NCBI GenBank assembly: GCA_002737315.1
Contig: NSIH01000003.1
Coordinates: 1 to 62,229 of the forward strand
DNA length: 62,229 nt
Direction: 5' to 3'
Source of the DNA: Flavobacteriales bacterium
Lineage (GTDB): Bacteria; Bacteroidota; Bacteroidia; Flavobacteriales; Schleiferiaceae
Of this stretch, positions 1-8,338 are shown one piece after another; position 1 is the first letter of the stretch, and the number at the start of each line of letters is the position of its first letter. The position numbers and the translations under genes were made by a program. Under the pieces are notes generated by a model. That model was given only the letters and a program-made list of their open reading frames with translations, was not told the origin of the DNA and did not search any database.

Positions 1-1011
1 CAGGGAACTCGTATCTGCTGTGGTCGTGGTATCACCAAAGTCCCAGAAATAGGTCAAGGCACCCGAGGTCTGTGGAGTAAAGGTCAAGGTTCTCCCGTCG
101 CAGTAGAGCTGAGGATCTTCGAGCTGCGTAACCATGTCTGCCACCGTATTAATGATGCAGTTGGTCACGTTGAATTGGTAGTCGCGCCGAACCACCGAAA
201 GCCTTTGACCGTTGCGGTATTCACTTACGCAAATCCCAACAACGTACTGTCCTGCAGTAGTGGCTACCCCCGAAATAATGCCCGTTTGCGCATTAATGGT
301 AAGAGCCGGAGAGCCTGGAACCGGTTGGCTTGCCGTCGCTGGAGCTACAAAAGTGATCGTTGTGTAAGGGGGCGCCGTCGCAGTGCCTGGACTTGCACTG
401 CCAGGGCTTCCGCCTGTGAAGATTTCGCAAAACTCGTAGTAAAGAGAATCGCCGTTGGCGTCGTTGGCAGAAGCATCAACATTCAATTGATCTCCAAGGC
501 ATAGCACAATCGGTGGGACCGTTGCAAAGGCTGGGGTACTGTTGCAGGCATTATCCATGGACGGAATTTGCACCGTATAAGTATTACCCTTAGAGCCCGG
601 ATTGGATACATTGGAGATGCTAGAGTTTCGGCAGCAGCGCTGGTACGAAATCGTGTATCCTCCAATGAGAGGAGGCAGGGTCAAGGTCGCCACGTAGTCC
701 GCATATTCCGTGCAAATATTAGGGGGCGTAGTCAGGCAGGGGTTCCCAGTACCCGCTGGAACAGAAACCGTAGGACCTTTAGGCACTGAAGGGTTGGTGA
801 CCAAGGTTCCGCCTAGGTTAAATACGGAGAAATTTACGGAGTTATCAAACCCTGATCCTCCTGAGAAGCAATCACGATAGATTCGCAACCTGACCTCGTA
901 TTGGTTTGACCCAATGCAGGTGTAGGTTATCTCCCCTCCTACCAGGTGCGCTGCATGAAGCGGAGTGGCTAAGCTCAGCGCAACCACTAAAATCGCAAAG
1001 AGTCGGCGCAT
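1..1011 (-). CDS. T9SS-type PKD surface protein, N-terminal part (runs off the left edge)
   Basis: Only the first 337 codons are visible; the frame stays open to base 1. It starts at an ATG that shares one base with the TAA stop of the gene upstream (TAATG), suggesting translational coupling. Residues 1-21 form a signal peptide (MRRL, hydrophobic core, LHA before AHL). The mature start AHLVGGEITYTCIG and the next ~290 residues match block by block the N-terminal module of the protein at 24409-26601 (YRDC, PPNICTEY, YQRCCRN, DANGDSLYY/DPNGDSLHY, RRDYQFNVT). The last visible residues (TYFWDFGDT) open a PKD domain. Family knowledge: such proteins are exported by T9SS and usually end in a CHU_C (type B) domain, which would lie outside the window. 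No enzymatic motif is visible. Inferred role: surface adhesin or scaffold. Confidence 0.85.
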   Translation of the reverse strand, partial: MRRLFAILVVALSLATPLHAAHLVGGEITYTCIGSNQYEVRLRIYRDCFSGGSGFDNSVNFSVFNLGGTLVTNPSVPKGPTVSVPAGTGNPCLTTPPNICTEYADYVATLTLPPLIGGYTISYQRCCRNSSISNVSNPGSKGNTYTVQIPSMDNACNSTPAFATVPPIVLCLGDQLNVDASANDANGDSLYYEFCEIFTGGSPGSASPGTATAPPYTTITFVAPATASQPVPGSPALTINAQTGIISGVATTAGQYVVGICVSEYRNGQRLSVVRRDYQFNVTNCIINTVADMVTQLEDPQLYCDGRTLTFTPQTSGALTYFWDFGDTTTTADTSSL

Positions 1012-2465
1012 TACTGGATGACCTTTACCCACAGCTTGCCGCTGTATTGACCATTCAGGTTGCTTTCGCGTGCGGAAGAGGCCTCTTCGTAGCTGCCAAA
1101 CTTGAGCAGATAGACATAAACCATGTTGTTTTTGGTATCACGGAAAGTCCTAGACTGAACGCCCTGGGCCTTGAGTCGCTGAACCATCTTGTCGGCATTT
1201 TCTTGCTCACCATAAACACCTGCTGTAACATAGTAACCCACACTACCCGGCGCTACATTAGACGCATACGCTTCCTTGCCGTAGCCTTTGATGGTTGAAG
1301 GCCCAGAAGAACCTTCGCCGGACTCCGTGCGGGATCCTTGGCTGGCGGCCGAAGCGCGCACGCCACCCCCTTGAACACCAGCTTGTTGAAGCTTGAGCGC
1401 CGTAGCCTTGGCCAATTCTTCACTTTGAGCAGCTAGCTGCTTCTTGTTTGATGCTTCAAGCTCTTCCTTAAACTCTTCGAATTTATCGTTGATGAGCTTC
1501 TCACCGTTTTGATCGGCTTGTCGCTGCTTGTCTTTAAGGCGCTTAATCTCGGCCTCAATGCGGTCGTTGCTCTTGTTGTCGCCAAAGCGGTAGGTCAAGA
1601 TGAACTCATTGGACATGCCCAGTGAAGTTGCGTAGTCGTTGGTGCTGAAGTCGTGCGCGTAGCCGAGGGTCAGCAGAGGAGTTAGGTGAACACCAATCTG
1701 AGCCGAAGCCCCGAAATTGGAGCGGAAAAGGGCCCCAACATAGCCATACTCGGTAACATTAAACATCATGCCTGCGTCTACCTGAGGCGTTACAAAATTG
1801 GCCGCACGAACTACCACTAAAGGAGAGAGCGTCATGCGGTCTTTTTGAATAGGCAGATCGTATTGGGTTTGAATCACGTAGTGGCGAATCAAGTTAAAGG
1901 CCACCGGACCGGTGTAGTTGTTGGAGTACGTGATGGCAGGAGCCAATACCTGCGGAACAGATAGGCCCAGCTGGAAGTTCTCCACCTTCAAATTGAGTCC
2001 GAGGTTGATGTCAAGCGTGCCGTTGGAATTTGCTGGAAAAAGAAAAGGATCTCCCTCGTTCTTAACCCGAATGCTTGCCATGTCGAAGGTGTTGTTAACA
2101 TAGCCTGCACCAATTCCGAAACTCAAAATAGCGTTCTCAGCGAGTTGAGCATGGTAGGCGTAGTGGCCGTAAATACCTGAACGACGAACAATGTCTGTGG
2201 CGTCGGTAAACGCATAGACGGAATACCCGATGCGCTCTTTGTTATTGGCGCCGTTAAAAAGAAGTGCTGATGTTTCTGGAGCGCCCTCCATACCCTGCCA
2301 CTGCTGGCGGTGGATGGTGACTAGCTCGCTGAAGCCTCGGGCCCCACTGCGCGCAGGATTAACCATGGCCGGAGCAAAAAAGAGGTGGCTGTACAAAGGG
2401 ATTTGCTGGGCTTGAACACTCAAGGAGAGGCTTGCAAGGGCCACAAATAGCAATTTTGAATTCAT
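1011..2465 (-). CDS. PorP/SprF-family type IX secretion outer-membrane protein with C-terminal SPOR domain
   Basis: 484 residues. Residues 1-20 are a signal peptide (core to VQAQ). Residues ~20-297 match the PorP/SprF family: start PLYSHLFFAPAMVNPARSG, repeated beta-barrel strands, ending EFILTYRFGD. Family members are beta-barrels that help export or anchor T9SS substrates; SprF serves the type B substrate SprB. Unlike the usual ~300-residue members, this one continues with a charged probable coiled coil (~298-360), a Ser/Gly-rich linker (~360-400) and a SPOR-like domain (~405-484: VGYYVTAGVYGEQENADKM ... VYVYLLKFGSYEEA). SPOR domains bind denuded peptidoglycan. It follows the type B cargo gene at 2484-4550 with an 18-base gap, so it is probably that protein's cognate partner. 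The SPOR assignment rests on pattern and predicted fold. Confidence 0.88.
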   Translation of the reverse strand: MNSKLLFVALASLSLSVQAQQIPLYSHLFFAPAMVNPARSGARGFSELVTIHRQQWQGMEGAPETSALLFNGANNKERIGYSVYAFTDATDIVRRSGIYGHYAYHAQLAENAILSFGIGAGYVNNTFDMASIRVKNEGDPFLFPANSNGTLDINLGLNLKVENFQLGLSVPQVLAPAITYSNNYTGPVAFNLIRHYVIQTQYDLPIQKDRMTLSPLVVVRAANFVTPQVDAGMMFNVTEYGYVGALFRSNFGASAQIGVHLTPLLTLGYAHDFSTNDYATSLGMSNEFILTYRFGDNKSNDRIEAEIKRLKDKQRQADQNGEKLINDKFEEFKEELEASNKKQLAAQSEELAKATALKLQQAGVQGGGVRASAASQGSRTESGEGSSGPSTIKGYGKEAYASNVAPGSVGYYVTAGVYGEQENADKMVQRLKAQGVQSRTFRDTKNNMVYVYLLKFGSYEEASSARESNLNGQYSGKLWVKVIQ

Positions 2466-2483
2466 AATCTTCGCTAAAAAAGG

Positions 2484-4550
2484 TTAAAGGCGTACCACGG
2501 TAATGGCACCACGGAATCGAACAACGTCGCTGCAGGTTAAAATATAGTAGTAAGTTCCGTCGGGCAGCGGATCTCCTCCGTTGGAACGTCCGTCCCATCC
2601 CGAGATGTAGCGCTTCTGCTCATAAGTCTTAGCCCCCCAACGATCAAAAATCATAATGTCGCAGGAATCGGCACGAACCACTTCAGAGAGATCAAAGAAG
2701 TCGTTAAAACCGTCTCCGTTGGGAGTAATTACGTTCATGATGCCCGAGAGGTCAGGAATCAATGAGGCAGGATCAAACCAGTATACCAACATGGTATCGG
2801 TATCAAAACAACCGTAGCTGTTGAGAACCTCCACCACATACATGGTGGTATCTCGGGTAGGCACCGTCTGGGCATTGGGATTATAGGGGTCGCTAAAGTA
2901 GGAAGGCACACTCGCGTACCAGTAGTAGACTGAACCTCCAGAAGCCGCCAACTGCACCGTAGTTCCAGGCAAAATAGTCTGGTCGGGGCCAGCGTTGGCA
3001 TTTACCGCGAAGAAGTAAATTTTTAGGGAGTCGTAGGCCGTGCAGCCGTTGGAATTCGTGCCAGCCAAGGTATAGGTACCTGGGGTCTTGGCATAAAAAG
3101 AGGCTCCGCTAAAGCTGCCACCCGGGAAGGTCCAGAGGTAGCTTGTACTGTTGCCCGTTGCGCCGACTAAAACGGAGTCGCCGGCACAGAGCGCAAGAGA
3201 GTCCGCTGGGGCAACATTTACCAGGGGCAATGCCACTACGGTAACCAAGAGTTCGCTTGTAATGTGCCTGCAGTAGTCGTTATCAATGACGAGTCGGTAC
3301 TCTGCGTCGTCGGCTACAATAGCGGTAGACACTGTAAGCTTGGAACCCGTCTTGCCTGGAATGGCGGTCCAGTTGCCCGAGCCGGCCGGGAAGCGCACCT
3401 CCCATTGGTAGGTCCAATCGTTAGAAAATGCGATGGCTGCCAGCTGCGTCGAGTCGTCGGCACAGATGGTAAGGTTTACCTGAGGCTGGCCGGGCCAAGC
3501 GAGGGCCTGAATTTCGGTATCTGGAACAGAATCTACGAAGAGCCAAAAAGCCTCGCTCGTGTCGGGGCAGCCGCCGGGAAGCCAAGAGGTCTGCAGGTAG
3601 TATACTCCGTCTTTAAAGGTTGAAAAAGTCTGCTGGGTACTGCCCAAAACAGGAACCGTGATGGCTTGCCCGAATGCATCGGTAGAATCGCGCAACCACT
3701 GATAAAGAACCGAGGTGCCTGCTGCCGTTGTACTTGGACCTTGCAACTGAATCGTTTCTGTTTCACAGAAGCCCACAGAGTCAATAGTGGCGTCTGCATC
3801 AAGAACCCTGATGGTGGTCATGGATCCAGGAAGGTGAACTACCGCAGTGGACGGCGTGAACATGTTAATCACCGTATCCTCAGACATCTTTGAACAAAGA
3901 CCGTTGCTGGTCTGCACCGAATAGGTTCCAGAATTAAACACGTCTAAATTAATGGAAGTTGCTCCGGGCAACAGAACGCCGTCTTTAAACCACTGGTAGC
4001 CATTTTGACCGGGATTTGCCGCCATACGCACCGTATCTCCCTCGCAAAATCCCCAATCCTTGACGCTGGTGTGCAGGTTATTGAAGCCTCCCGCAATGGA
4101 GTTCACGATAGAAGTCGGTCTGGCATTAACGAATAATTGAATGGTATCAGACCATAAGGACGGCGACGAACTCTTCACGACAATGCTATAAAATCCGCTC
4201 GCCGTAATGCTAACGGGAACCAATACCCAGGCATACTTAGTGCCCACAGAGTTGCTGTCTGTGCCCACTGGGAGAGGGAGAATGGACTGCCACTTCACAA
4301 TTTGCGCGGTATCGGAGAGGGCCAGAGTGAAGGCACTTGGCGTTCCAGGGGCATAAAGCACCTTAAAGGAGTTGCTCGACCCCATCGAATTGCCTGCAAT
4401 TTGGAGCTCCAAGCGCAGGGAGTCGCCCGCGCACTTCGACAAGTTGGAGGTCTGAAGCAGCGAAATAGTTTGGGCTTCGGCAGAGAAACCAAGGACCAGA
4501 GTGGTAATTAAACCGCCGACAAGGGCTCGAATATTCATAGGCGTCTGCAT
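2484..4550 (-). CDS. Large secreted protein with Ig/PKD-like domains and gliding-motility CHU_C (T9SS type B) C-terminal domain
   Basis: 688 residues from ATG 4550; a second ATG at 4538 gives MNIRALVGG... with a cleaner signal peptide ending SAEAQ and is equally possible. The frame reaches 4619 but that extension would lie upstream of the promoter. The body contains several Ig-like modules, each with a Cys-Gly/Ala-Asp-Ser/Thr start (KCAGDSL, FCEGDTV, FCETETI, ICADDST, LCAGDSV), typical of flavobacterial surface proteins. The C-terminal ~90 residues carry the type B hallmark VITPNGDGFNDFF, then IFDRWGAKTYE and DGTYYYILTC, the CHU_C domain read by T9SS. The PorP/SprF gene lies directly downstream. 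Likely a cell-surface filament or adhesin; no catalytic site seen. Confidence 0.87.
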   Translation of the reverse strand: MQTPMNIRALVGGLITTLVLGFSAEAQTISLLQTSNLSKCAGDSLRLELQIAGNSMGSSNSFKVLYAPGTPSAFTLALSDTAQIVKWQSILPLPVGTDSNSVGTKYAWVLVPVSITASGFYSIVVKSSSPSLWSDTIQLFVNARPTSIVNSIAGGFNNLHTSVKDWGFCEGDTVRMAANPGQNGYQWFKDGVLLPGATSINLDVFNSGTYSVQTSNGLCSKMSEDTVINMFTPSTAVVHLPGSMTTIRVLDADATIDSVGFCETETIQLQGPSTTAAGTSVLYQWLRDSTDAFGQAITVPVLGSTQQTFSTFKDGVYYLQTSWLPGGCPDTSEAFWLFVDSVPDTEIQALAWPGQPQVNLTICADDSTQLAAIAFSNDWTYQWEVRFPAGSGNWTAIPGKTGSKLTVSTAIVADDAEYRLVIDNDYCRHITSELLVTVVALPLVNVAPADSLALCAGDSVLVGATGNSTSYLWTFPGGSFSGASFYAKTPGTYTLAGTNSNGCTAYDSLKIYFFAVNANAGPDQTILPGTTVQLAASGGSVYYWYASVPSYFSDPYNPNAQTVPTRDTTMYVVEVLNSYGCFDTDTMLVYWFDPASLIPDLSGIMNVITPNGDGFNDFFDLSEVVRADSCDIMIFDRWGAKTYEQKRYISGWDGRSNGGDPLPDGTYYYILTCSDVVRFRGAITVVRL

Positions 4551-4562
4551 AGGGTTAGGTTG

Positions 4563-4570
4563 CAAAAATA
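4563..4570 (-). promoter_or_regulatory. Bacteroidota -7 box for the 4550 T9SS cassette
   Basis: On the minus strand TATTTTTG matches TAnnTTTG. It ends 12 bases before ATG 4550 and 24 before ATG 4538. No convincing -33 TTG element was found at the usual spacing. Confidence 0.55.
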
Positions 4571-4661
4571 CGCCAACCCGAACGATTAATTGGCCTGACC
4601 CGAGAAAGGCAGATCTCAATCACTGCAAGAGGGCTTCGACTGAATGACCGACCGAAGGTGT

Positions 4662-4669
4662 TATTTTTG
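4662..4669 (+). promoter_or_regulatory. Bacteroidota -7 box for dgkA
   Basis: TATTTTTG matches TAnnTTTG; only 5 bases (GCTCC) separate it from the dgkA ATG, so the predicted transcript has little or no leader. Confidence 0.6.
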
Positions 4670-4674
4670 GCTCC

Positions 4675-5031
4675 ATGCTCAAAGCCATATATATCGCCCT
4701 GCGTGGAATCGCAGTTGCCTGGCTGCAAGAACGCCACATGAAACTGCACAGTTTGGCCGCCCTAGCCGTAGCCCTGCTTGCCTGGTTTGCCGGCGTTGAC
4801 GCCCTTAGTTGGGCAATTTTATTGCTTTGTGTCGGGCTCGTCGTCAGCCTCGAGCTCTTGAATTCTGCGTTAGAACGCCTTTCAAACAGGGTAACGATGG
4901 AGCGCGACCCCTTAATCCGCGACGCCAAAGACATGTCGGCAGCAGCCGTACTTGCTGCCTCTATGTTTGCCGCAATCGTGGGAATCATCGTACTCGGACC
5001 TCCTCTTTGGGCAAGAATCATGGAATTATGA
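4675..5031 (+). CDS. dgkA: Diacylglycerol/undecaprenol kinase family protein (DgkA)
   Basis: 118 residues, a typical length for this trimeric inner-membrane lipid kinase, which phosphorylates diacylglycerol or undecaprenol with ATP and so returns lipid carrier to envelope synthesis. Seen: amphipathic N terminus with ER(x)MKLH (E19, H25), three membrane helices (~26-46, 48-66, 92-112), the family signature NSALE (63-67) and AKDMSAAAVL (84-93) containing the conserved Asp-Met/Ala-Ala pattern. The promoter box sits immediately upstream, fixing the start at 4675. The stop overlaps the next gene's ATG by four bases (ATGA), so the two are co-transcribed. Substrate (diacylglycerol or undecaprenol) cannot be decided from sequence. 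Confidence 0.9.
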   Translation: MLKAIYIALRGIAVAWLQERHMKLHSLAALAVALLAWFAGVDALSWAILLLCVGLVVSLELLNSALERLSNRVTMERDPLIRDAKDMSAAAVLAASMFAAIVGIIVLGPPLWARIMEL

Positions 5032-5504
5032 ACAAGGACCGTCATTTTACCGAATTAAACGAAAACGCCCTAACCCTGCTTCAGGCAGAGGGCTGGGGCG
5101 GAATTACTCCTGTTTGCGAGCTGCTTCGCGCTGAAGTTCCTCACTATCATTGGGTTGGAATTTATTGGATGAATAACGCGGAGCAGGCTCTGCACCTCGG
5201 ACCCTTTGCCGGAGCGGCAACGGAACATACTCGAATCCCCTATGGCCGAGGCATCTGTGGCCAGGTTGCGCTTAGCGGGGAAGTATTTGAAGTTCCCGAC
5301 GTTTGGGCTCAAGACAACTACCTCGCCTGCTCGATGGAGACCAAGGCAGAACTCGTGGTTCCCCTATATGCCAAGGGCCGGCTAATTGGGCAAATTGACA
5401 TTGATAGCCACGATCAAAATCCCTTTGGCCCTGAGGATACCGCCCTACTGCACTCGATAGCCGAGGCCATCGGATCCATGCCCGAAGCGCAATTTATTGG
5501 TTGA
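5028..5504 (+). CDS. GAF-domain protein, free methionine-R-sulfoxide reductase-like
   Basis: 158 residues forming a single GAF domain. The start at 5028 overlaps the dgkA stop (ATGA); a longer upstream frame lies inside dgkA and was discarded. It follows the fRMsr (MsrC) pattern: WVGIYWM, LGPFAG, RIPYGRGICG (C77), DNYLACSMETKAELVVPL (C101), IGQIDIDS. fRMsr reduces free methionine-R-sulfoxide using a set of three cysteines; here the first, in the E. coli ACVRIP context, is His67 (EHTRIP), while C77 and C101 remain. It may therefore be an active two-Cys variant or a ligand-binding GAF protein. It converges on the ABC permease, and the two coding regions overlap by 11 bases at their 3' ends. Confidence 0.82.
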   Translation: MNKDRHFTELNENALTLLQAEGWGGITPVCELLRAEVPHYHWVGIYWMNNAEQALHLGPFAGAATEHTRIPYGRGICGQVALSGEVFEVPDVWAQDNYLACSMETKAELVVPLYAKGRLIGQIDIDSHDQNPFGPEDTALLHSIAEAIGSMPEAQFIG

Positions 5505-6744
5505 ATCGTATGGCCTCGACCGGATCAAGCCGGGCAGCCATCTCGGCGGGAGCATAGCCTGCTACCAAACCAATCACGGCAGAAAGCCCGATGCCGGTAA
5601 GTACGTTTTTGACCGAAAGTCCCAAGTCAAAGTCAGAAAGTTGGGCGCCAACCGCAATTAAAACTGCGGCAAGGCCAAGACCAATAAACCCACCAACCAG
5701 ACTGAGCATCACACTCTCAAGCAGAAACTGCGCTAAAATAAATCCGCGCTTTGCACCCAGAGCCTTCTGAATCCCAATTTGCCCGGTGCGTTCGCGCACG
5801 CTTACAAACATGATGTTTGCAATGCCAAAGCCCCCTACCAAAATACTGAAACCACCGATAACGGTACCGGCTATACCTATTATGCCAAACATTTGATCCA
5901 GGCCGGAACTCAAGGTAGAAGACTCGTTAAGGGCAAAAGAATCGTCGGAGGATGGGGCTTGGCGGCGAATTTTGCGCATCATAAAACCGAGTTGATCCTT
6001 GAGCTCCGCAGTGCTGACCCCCTCGGCAGCGCGCACCTGAATGGCGGATCCTTCAAGATTATCGCCAATGTGGGACACAATCCACTGTGCGGGCACGACC
6101 ATGCGGGTGTCGTGGGACCCGCCCACTAGCGAACTTCCCTCGCGTTGCAGAATTCCTATAATCTGAAAGTCACTGCCCAGCATGCGAACAGTGCTTCCTA
6201 CCGCATCGAGTCCGAGCGCAAGGCCGTCGGCAATGTCAGCCCCGATGAGGCAGCCGGGCAGTCCGCTCCGAAGCTCCCGGTCGGTGAAGTAGCGTCCGCC
6301 CGAAAACTTGAGGTTATTGAGTTGGGCGTAGTCGTAGGTAACGCCTCGGACTTCAACCTGTTCCACACTTGAATTAGCCCGCGTGACGGTCGCAGAGGTT
6401 CCGTTGGTCAGTACAATGGCGTCGGAGCCACGAACCCCATAGTCGGAGAGGCGCTGGTAGTCTTCGTAGCTGACGTCAGGGCGTTGAAAGTACTTCCACC
6501 AGGGGTACTCGCCCCCTCCCCCTCCCCAGGGCCATTTTTGTACGTATACTACGTTGGTGCCGAGGCCCTGAACACTTTGGCGAATGCTGCGCTCCAAGCT
6601 GTCGACCACGGCATAAACTGAAATGATAGAAAAAATTCCGACCGCGATTCCAAGAAGGGAGAGCGTAGTCCGCAAAAGGTTGGCAGTCATTGCATTCCAA
6701 GCCATAAGACCGGATTCCCAGAGGATAAAAAATAGCGCTCGCAC
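5494..6744 (-). CDS. ABC transporter permease, MacB/FtsX type
   Basis: 416 residues, starting at a GTG. Topology is that of type VII ABC permeases: a first membrane helix (~25-47), a large periplasmic MacB-like core (~50-270), then three helices (~285-310, ~340-362, ~375-395), ending PAEMAARLDPVEAIRF, a very common C terminus of this family. The FtsX-like segment IANIMFVSVRERTGQIGIQKALGA (in two parts around residues 305-330) is the usual coupling region. Such permeases work with a separate or fused ATPase to export lipoproteins, peptides or drugs or to transmit mechanical force; no ATPase gene is adjacent, so the substrate is unknown. It is divergent from purH across 74 bases. Confidence 0.88.
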   Translation of the reverse strand: MRALFFILWESGLMAWNAMTANLLRTTLSLLGIAVGIFSIISVYAVVDSLERSIRQSVQGLGTNVVYVQKWPWGGGGGEYPWWKYFQRPDVSYEDYQRLSDYGVRGSDAIVLTNGTSATVTRANSSVEQVEVRGVTYDYAQLNNLKFSGGRYFTDRELRSGLPGCLIGADIADGLALGLDAVGSTVRMLGSDFQIIGILQREGSSLVGGSHDTRMVVPAQWIVSHIGDNLEGSAIQVRAAEGVSTAELKDQLGFMMRKIRRQAPSSDDSFALNESSTLSSGLDQMFGIIGIAGTVIGGFSILVGGFGIANIMFVSVRERTGQIGIQKALGAKRGFILAQFLLESVMLSLVGGFIGLGLAAVLIAVGAQLSDFDLGLSVKNVLTGIGLSAVIGLVAGYAPAEMAARLDPVEAIRFNQ

Positions 6745-6781
6745 AGCCGCAATTTAGTCAAAGTTCATGCCATGTTGTCCG

Positions 6782-6789
6782 TACTTTTA
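6782..6789 (+). promoter_or_regulatory. Probable -7 box for the purH-mre operon
   Basis: TACTTTTA resembles TAnnTTTG with a final A; it lies 29 bases before the TTG start of purH in the 74-base divergent region. Confidence 0.4.
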
Positions 6790-6818
6790 CAGACCGTAAT
6801 TCTCTAATTGTTCACGCT

Positions 6819-8330
6819 TTGCAAAAAATAGGGTCGGCCCTTATCTCGGTATACCATAAAGACGGTCTTGAGCCCCTAGCTCGAGAACTTCATCGGCTTG
6901 GTGTCAAGCTATTTAGCACGGGCGGCACGCAATCATTCCTTGAGGGCCTGGGGCTCCCGGTGACCGCTGTGGAGACTGTTACGGGCTTCCCAAGCATTCT
7001 AGACGGTCGAGTCAAAACCCTGCACCCACTCGTTTTTGGTGGGATTCTATGGCGCCGCAACCACAAAGACGACCGCGACACGGTCGAGCGTTTTGGGATT
7101 CCGAGCTTTGATATGGTGGTCGTTGACCTCTATCCCTTTGAGGACACTGTTTCATCGGGGGCTGCAGAAGAAGACATCATAGAAAAAATTGATATTGGGG
7201 GCGTTTCGCTCCTTAGGGCTGCAGCAAAAAATTTTGAACACTGCTGGGTGGTGAGTTCCACTGCTCAATATGGCGAGGCGCTTGAACTGCTGCGCACTCA
7301 GGGCGGAACCCTTACGCTGGAGCAGCGCAAGGCTTTTGCCGGCGCATCCTTTAGGGCCAGCCAGCACTACGACGCGCAGATTGCGGCATGGATGACGGGC
7401 AGCAACGAACCCTTTGCAGCACTTCAGGGACCACGAATGGCCTTGCGCTACGGAGAAAATCCGCACCAAAAAGCCTGGTTCGTGGGCGATCTAAATGCGC
7501 GGCTTGAGCAACTTTGCGGCAAAGAATTGAGCTACAACAACCTTTTGGATGTTGAGGCCGCCATGGACTACTGCCTCGATGGGCCCGACGCCACGGTGGC
7601 AATTATTAAGCACAACAACGCATGCGGAATGGCCAGCCGTGCCACCTTGAGCGAAGCCTGGACTTCAGCCCTTTCGTCTGATCCCGTTTCTGCCTTTGGT
7701 GGGGTAATTGCCTGCAACCAAACGCTCGACCTGGCCACAGCAGAGAAAATGAACGAACTCTTTTTTGAGGTGCTCCTGGCTCCAGACTTTGCGCCCGAGG
7801 CCTTGGCTTTGCTCCAGAGCAAGAAGAACCGGATTATGGCCAAAATCCGCCCTCAAAAATCGGCGGACTACCGACTGCGTTCCGCCATGAACGGACTACT
7901 TATTCAAGAGTGCGACCGCCACAGGGACAGCTTGGACGATTTGAAAATCGCAACTAAAATAGCCCCCACTGAGGCAGAAAATGATGACCTTATTTATGCC
8001 TCAGCAATCAGCAAGCATACCAAGAGCAACACCATTGTCCTGGTTAAAAATCGCCGGCTTTTAGCCTCTGGTACGGGACAAACCTCGCGGGTAGACGCCC
8101 TGCATCAAGCCATACACAAGGCTAAATCATTTGGAATTTCACTAAAAGGTGCGGTATTGGCATCGGATGCATTTTTTCCGTTCCCGGATTGTGTCGAAAT
8201 TGCACATCAAGAAGGAATTACAGCGGTCATACAGCCAGGAGGTAGCGTTAAGGACGATTTAAGCGTTCAATACTGCGATCAAAACGGCATTGCTATGGTT
8301 ATGACTGGATTTCGTCACTTCAAACATTGA
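6819..8330 (+). CDS. purH: Bifunctional AICAR formyltransferase / IMP cyclohydrolase (PurH)
   Basis: 503 residues. Catalyses the last two steps of de novo IMP synthesis: formylation of AICAR with 10-formyl-THF, then ring closure. The N-terminal cyclohydrolase (MGS-like) domain (~1-190) shows ALISVYHKDGL, LFSTGGT and DGRVKTLHP. The C-terminal transformylase domain has RYGENPHQ, the catalytic Lys-His pair in AIIKHNNACG, and DAFFPFPD. There is no in-frame ATG near the start; the TTG at 6819 puts the protein start exactly where family members begin (xxKIGSALISVY), so TTG is taken as the initiation codon. mreB follows after 8 bases, an order typical of Bacteroidota. Confidence 0.95.
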   Translation: MQKIGSALISVYHKDGLEPLARELHRLGVKLFSTGGTQSFLEGLGLPVTAVETVTGFPSILDGRVKTLHPLVFGGILWRRNHKDDRDTVERFGIPSFDMVVVDLYPFEDTVSSGAAEEDIIEKIDIGGVSLLRAAAKNFEHCWVVSSTAQYGEALELLRTQGGTLTLEQRKAFAGASFRASQHYDAQIAAWMTGSNEPFAALQGPRMALRYGENPHQKAWFVGDLNARLEQLCGKELSYNNLLDVEAAMDYCLDGPDATVAIIKHNNACGMASRATLSEAWTSALSSDPVSAFGGVIACNQTLDLATAEKMNELFFEVLLAPDFAPEALALLQSKKNRIMAKIRPQKSADYRLRSAMNGLLIQECDRHRDSLDDLKIATKIAPTEAENDDLIYASAISKHTKSNTIVLVKNRRLLASGTGQTSRVDALHQAIHKAKSFGISLKGAVLASDAFFPFPDCVEIAHQEGITAVIQPGGSVKDDLSVQYCDQNGIAMVMTGFRHFKH

Positions 8331-8338
8331 ACTAGACT

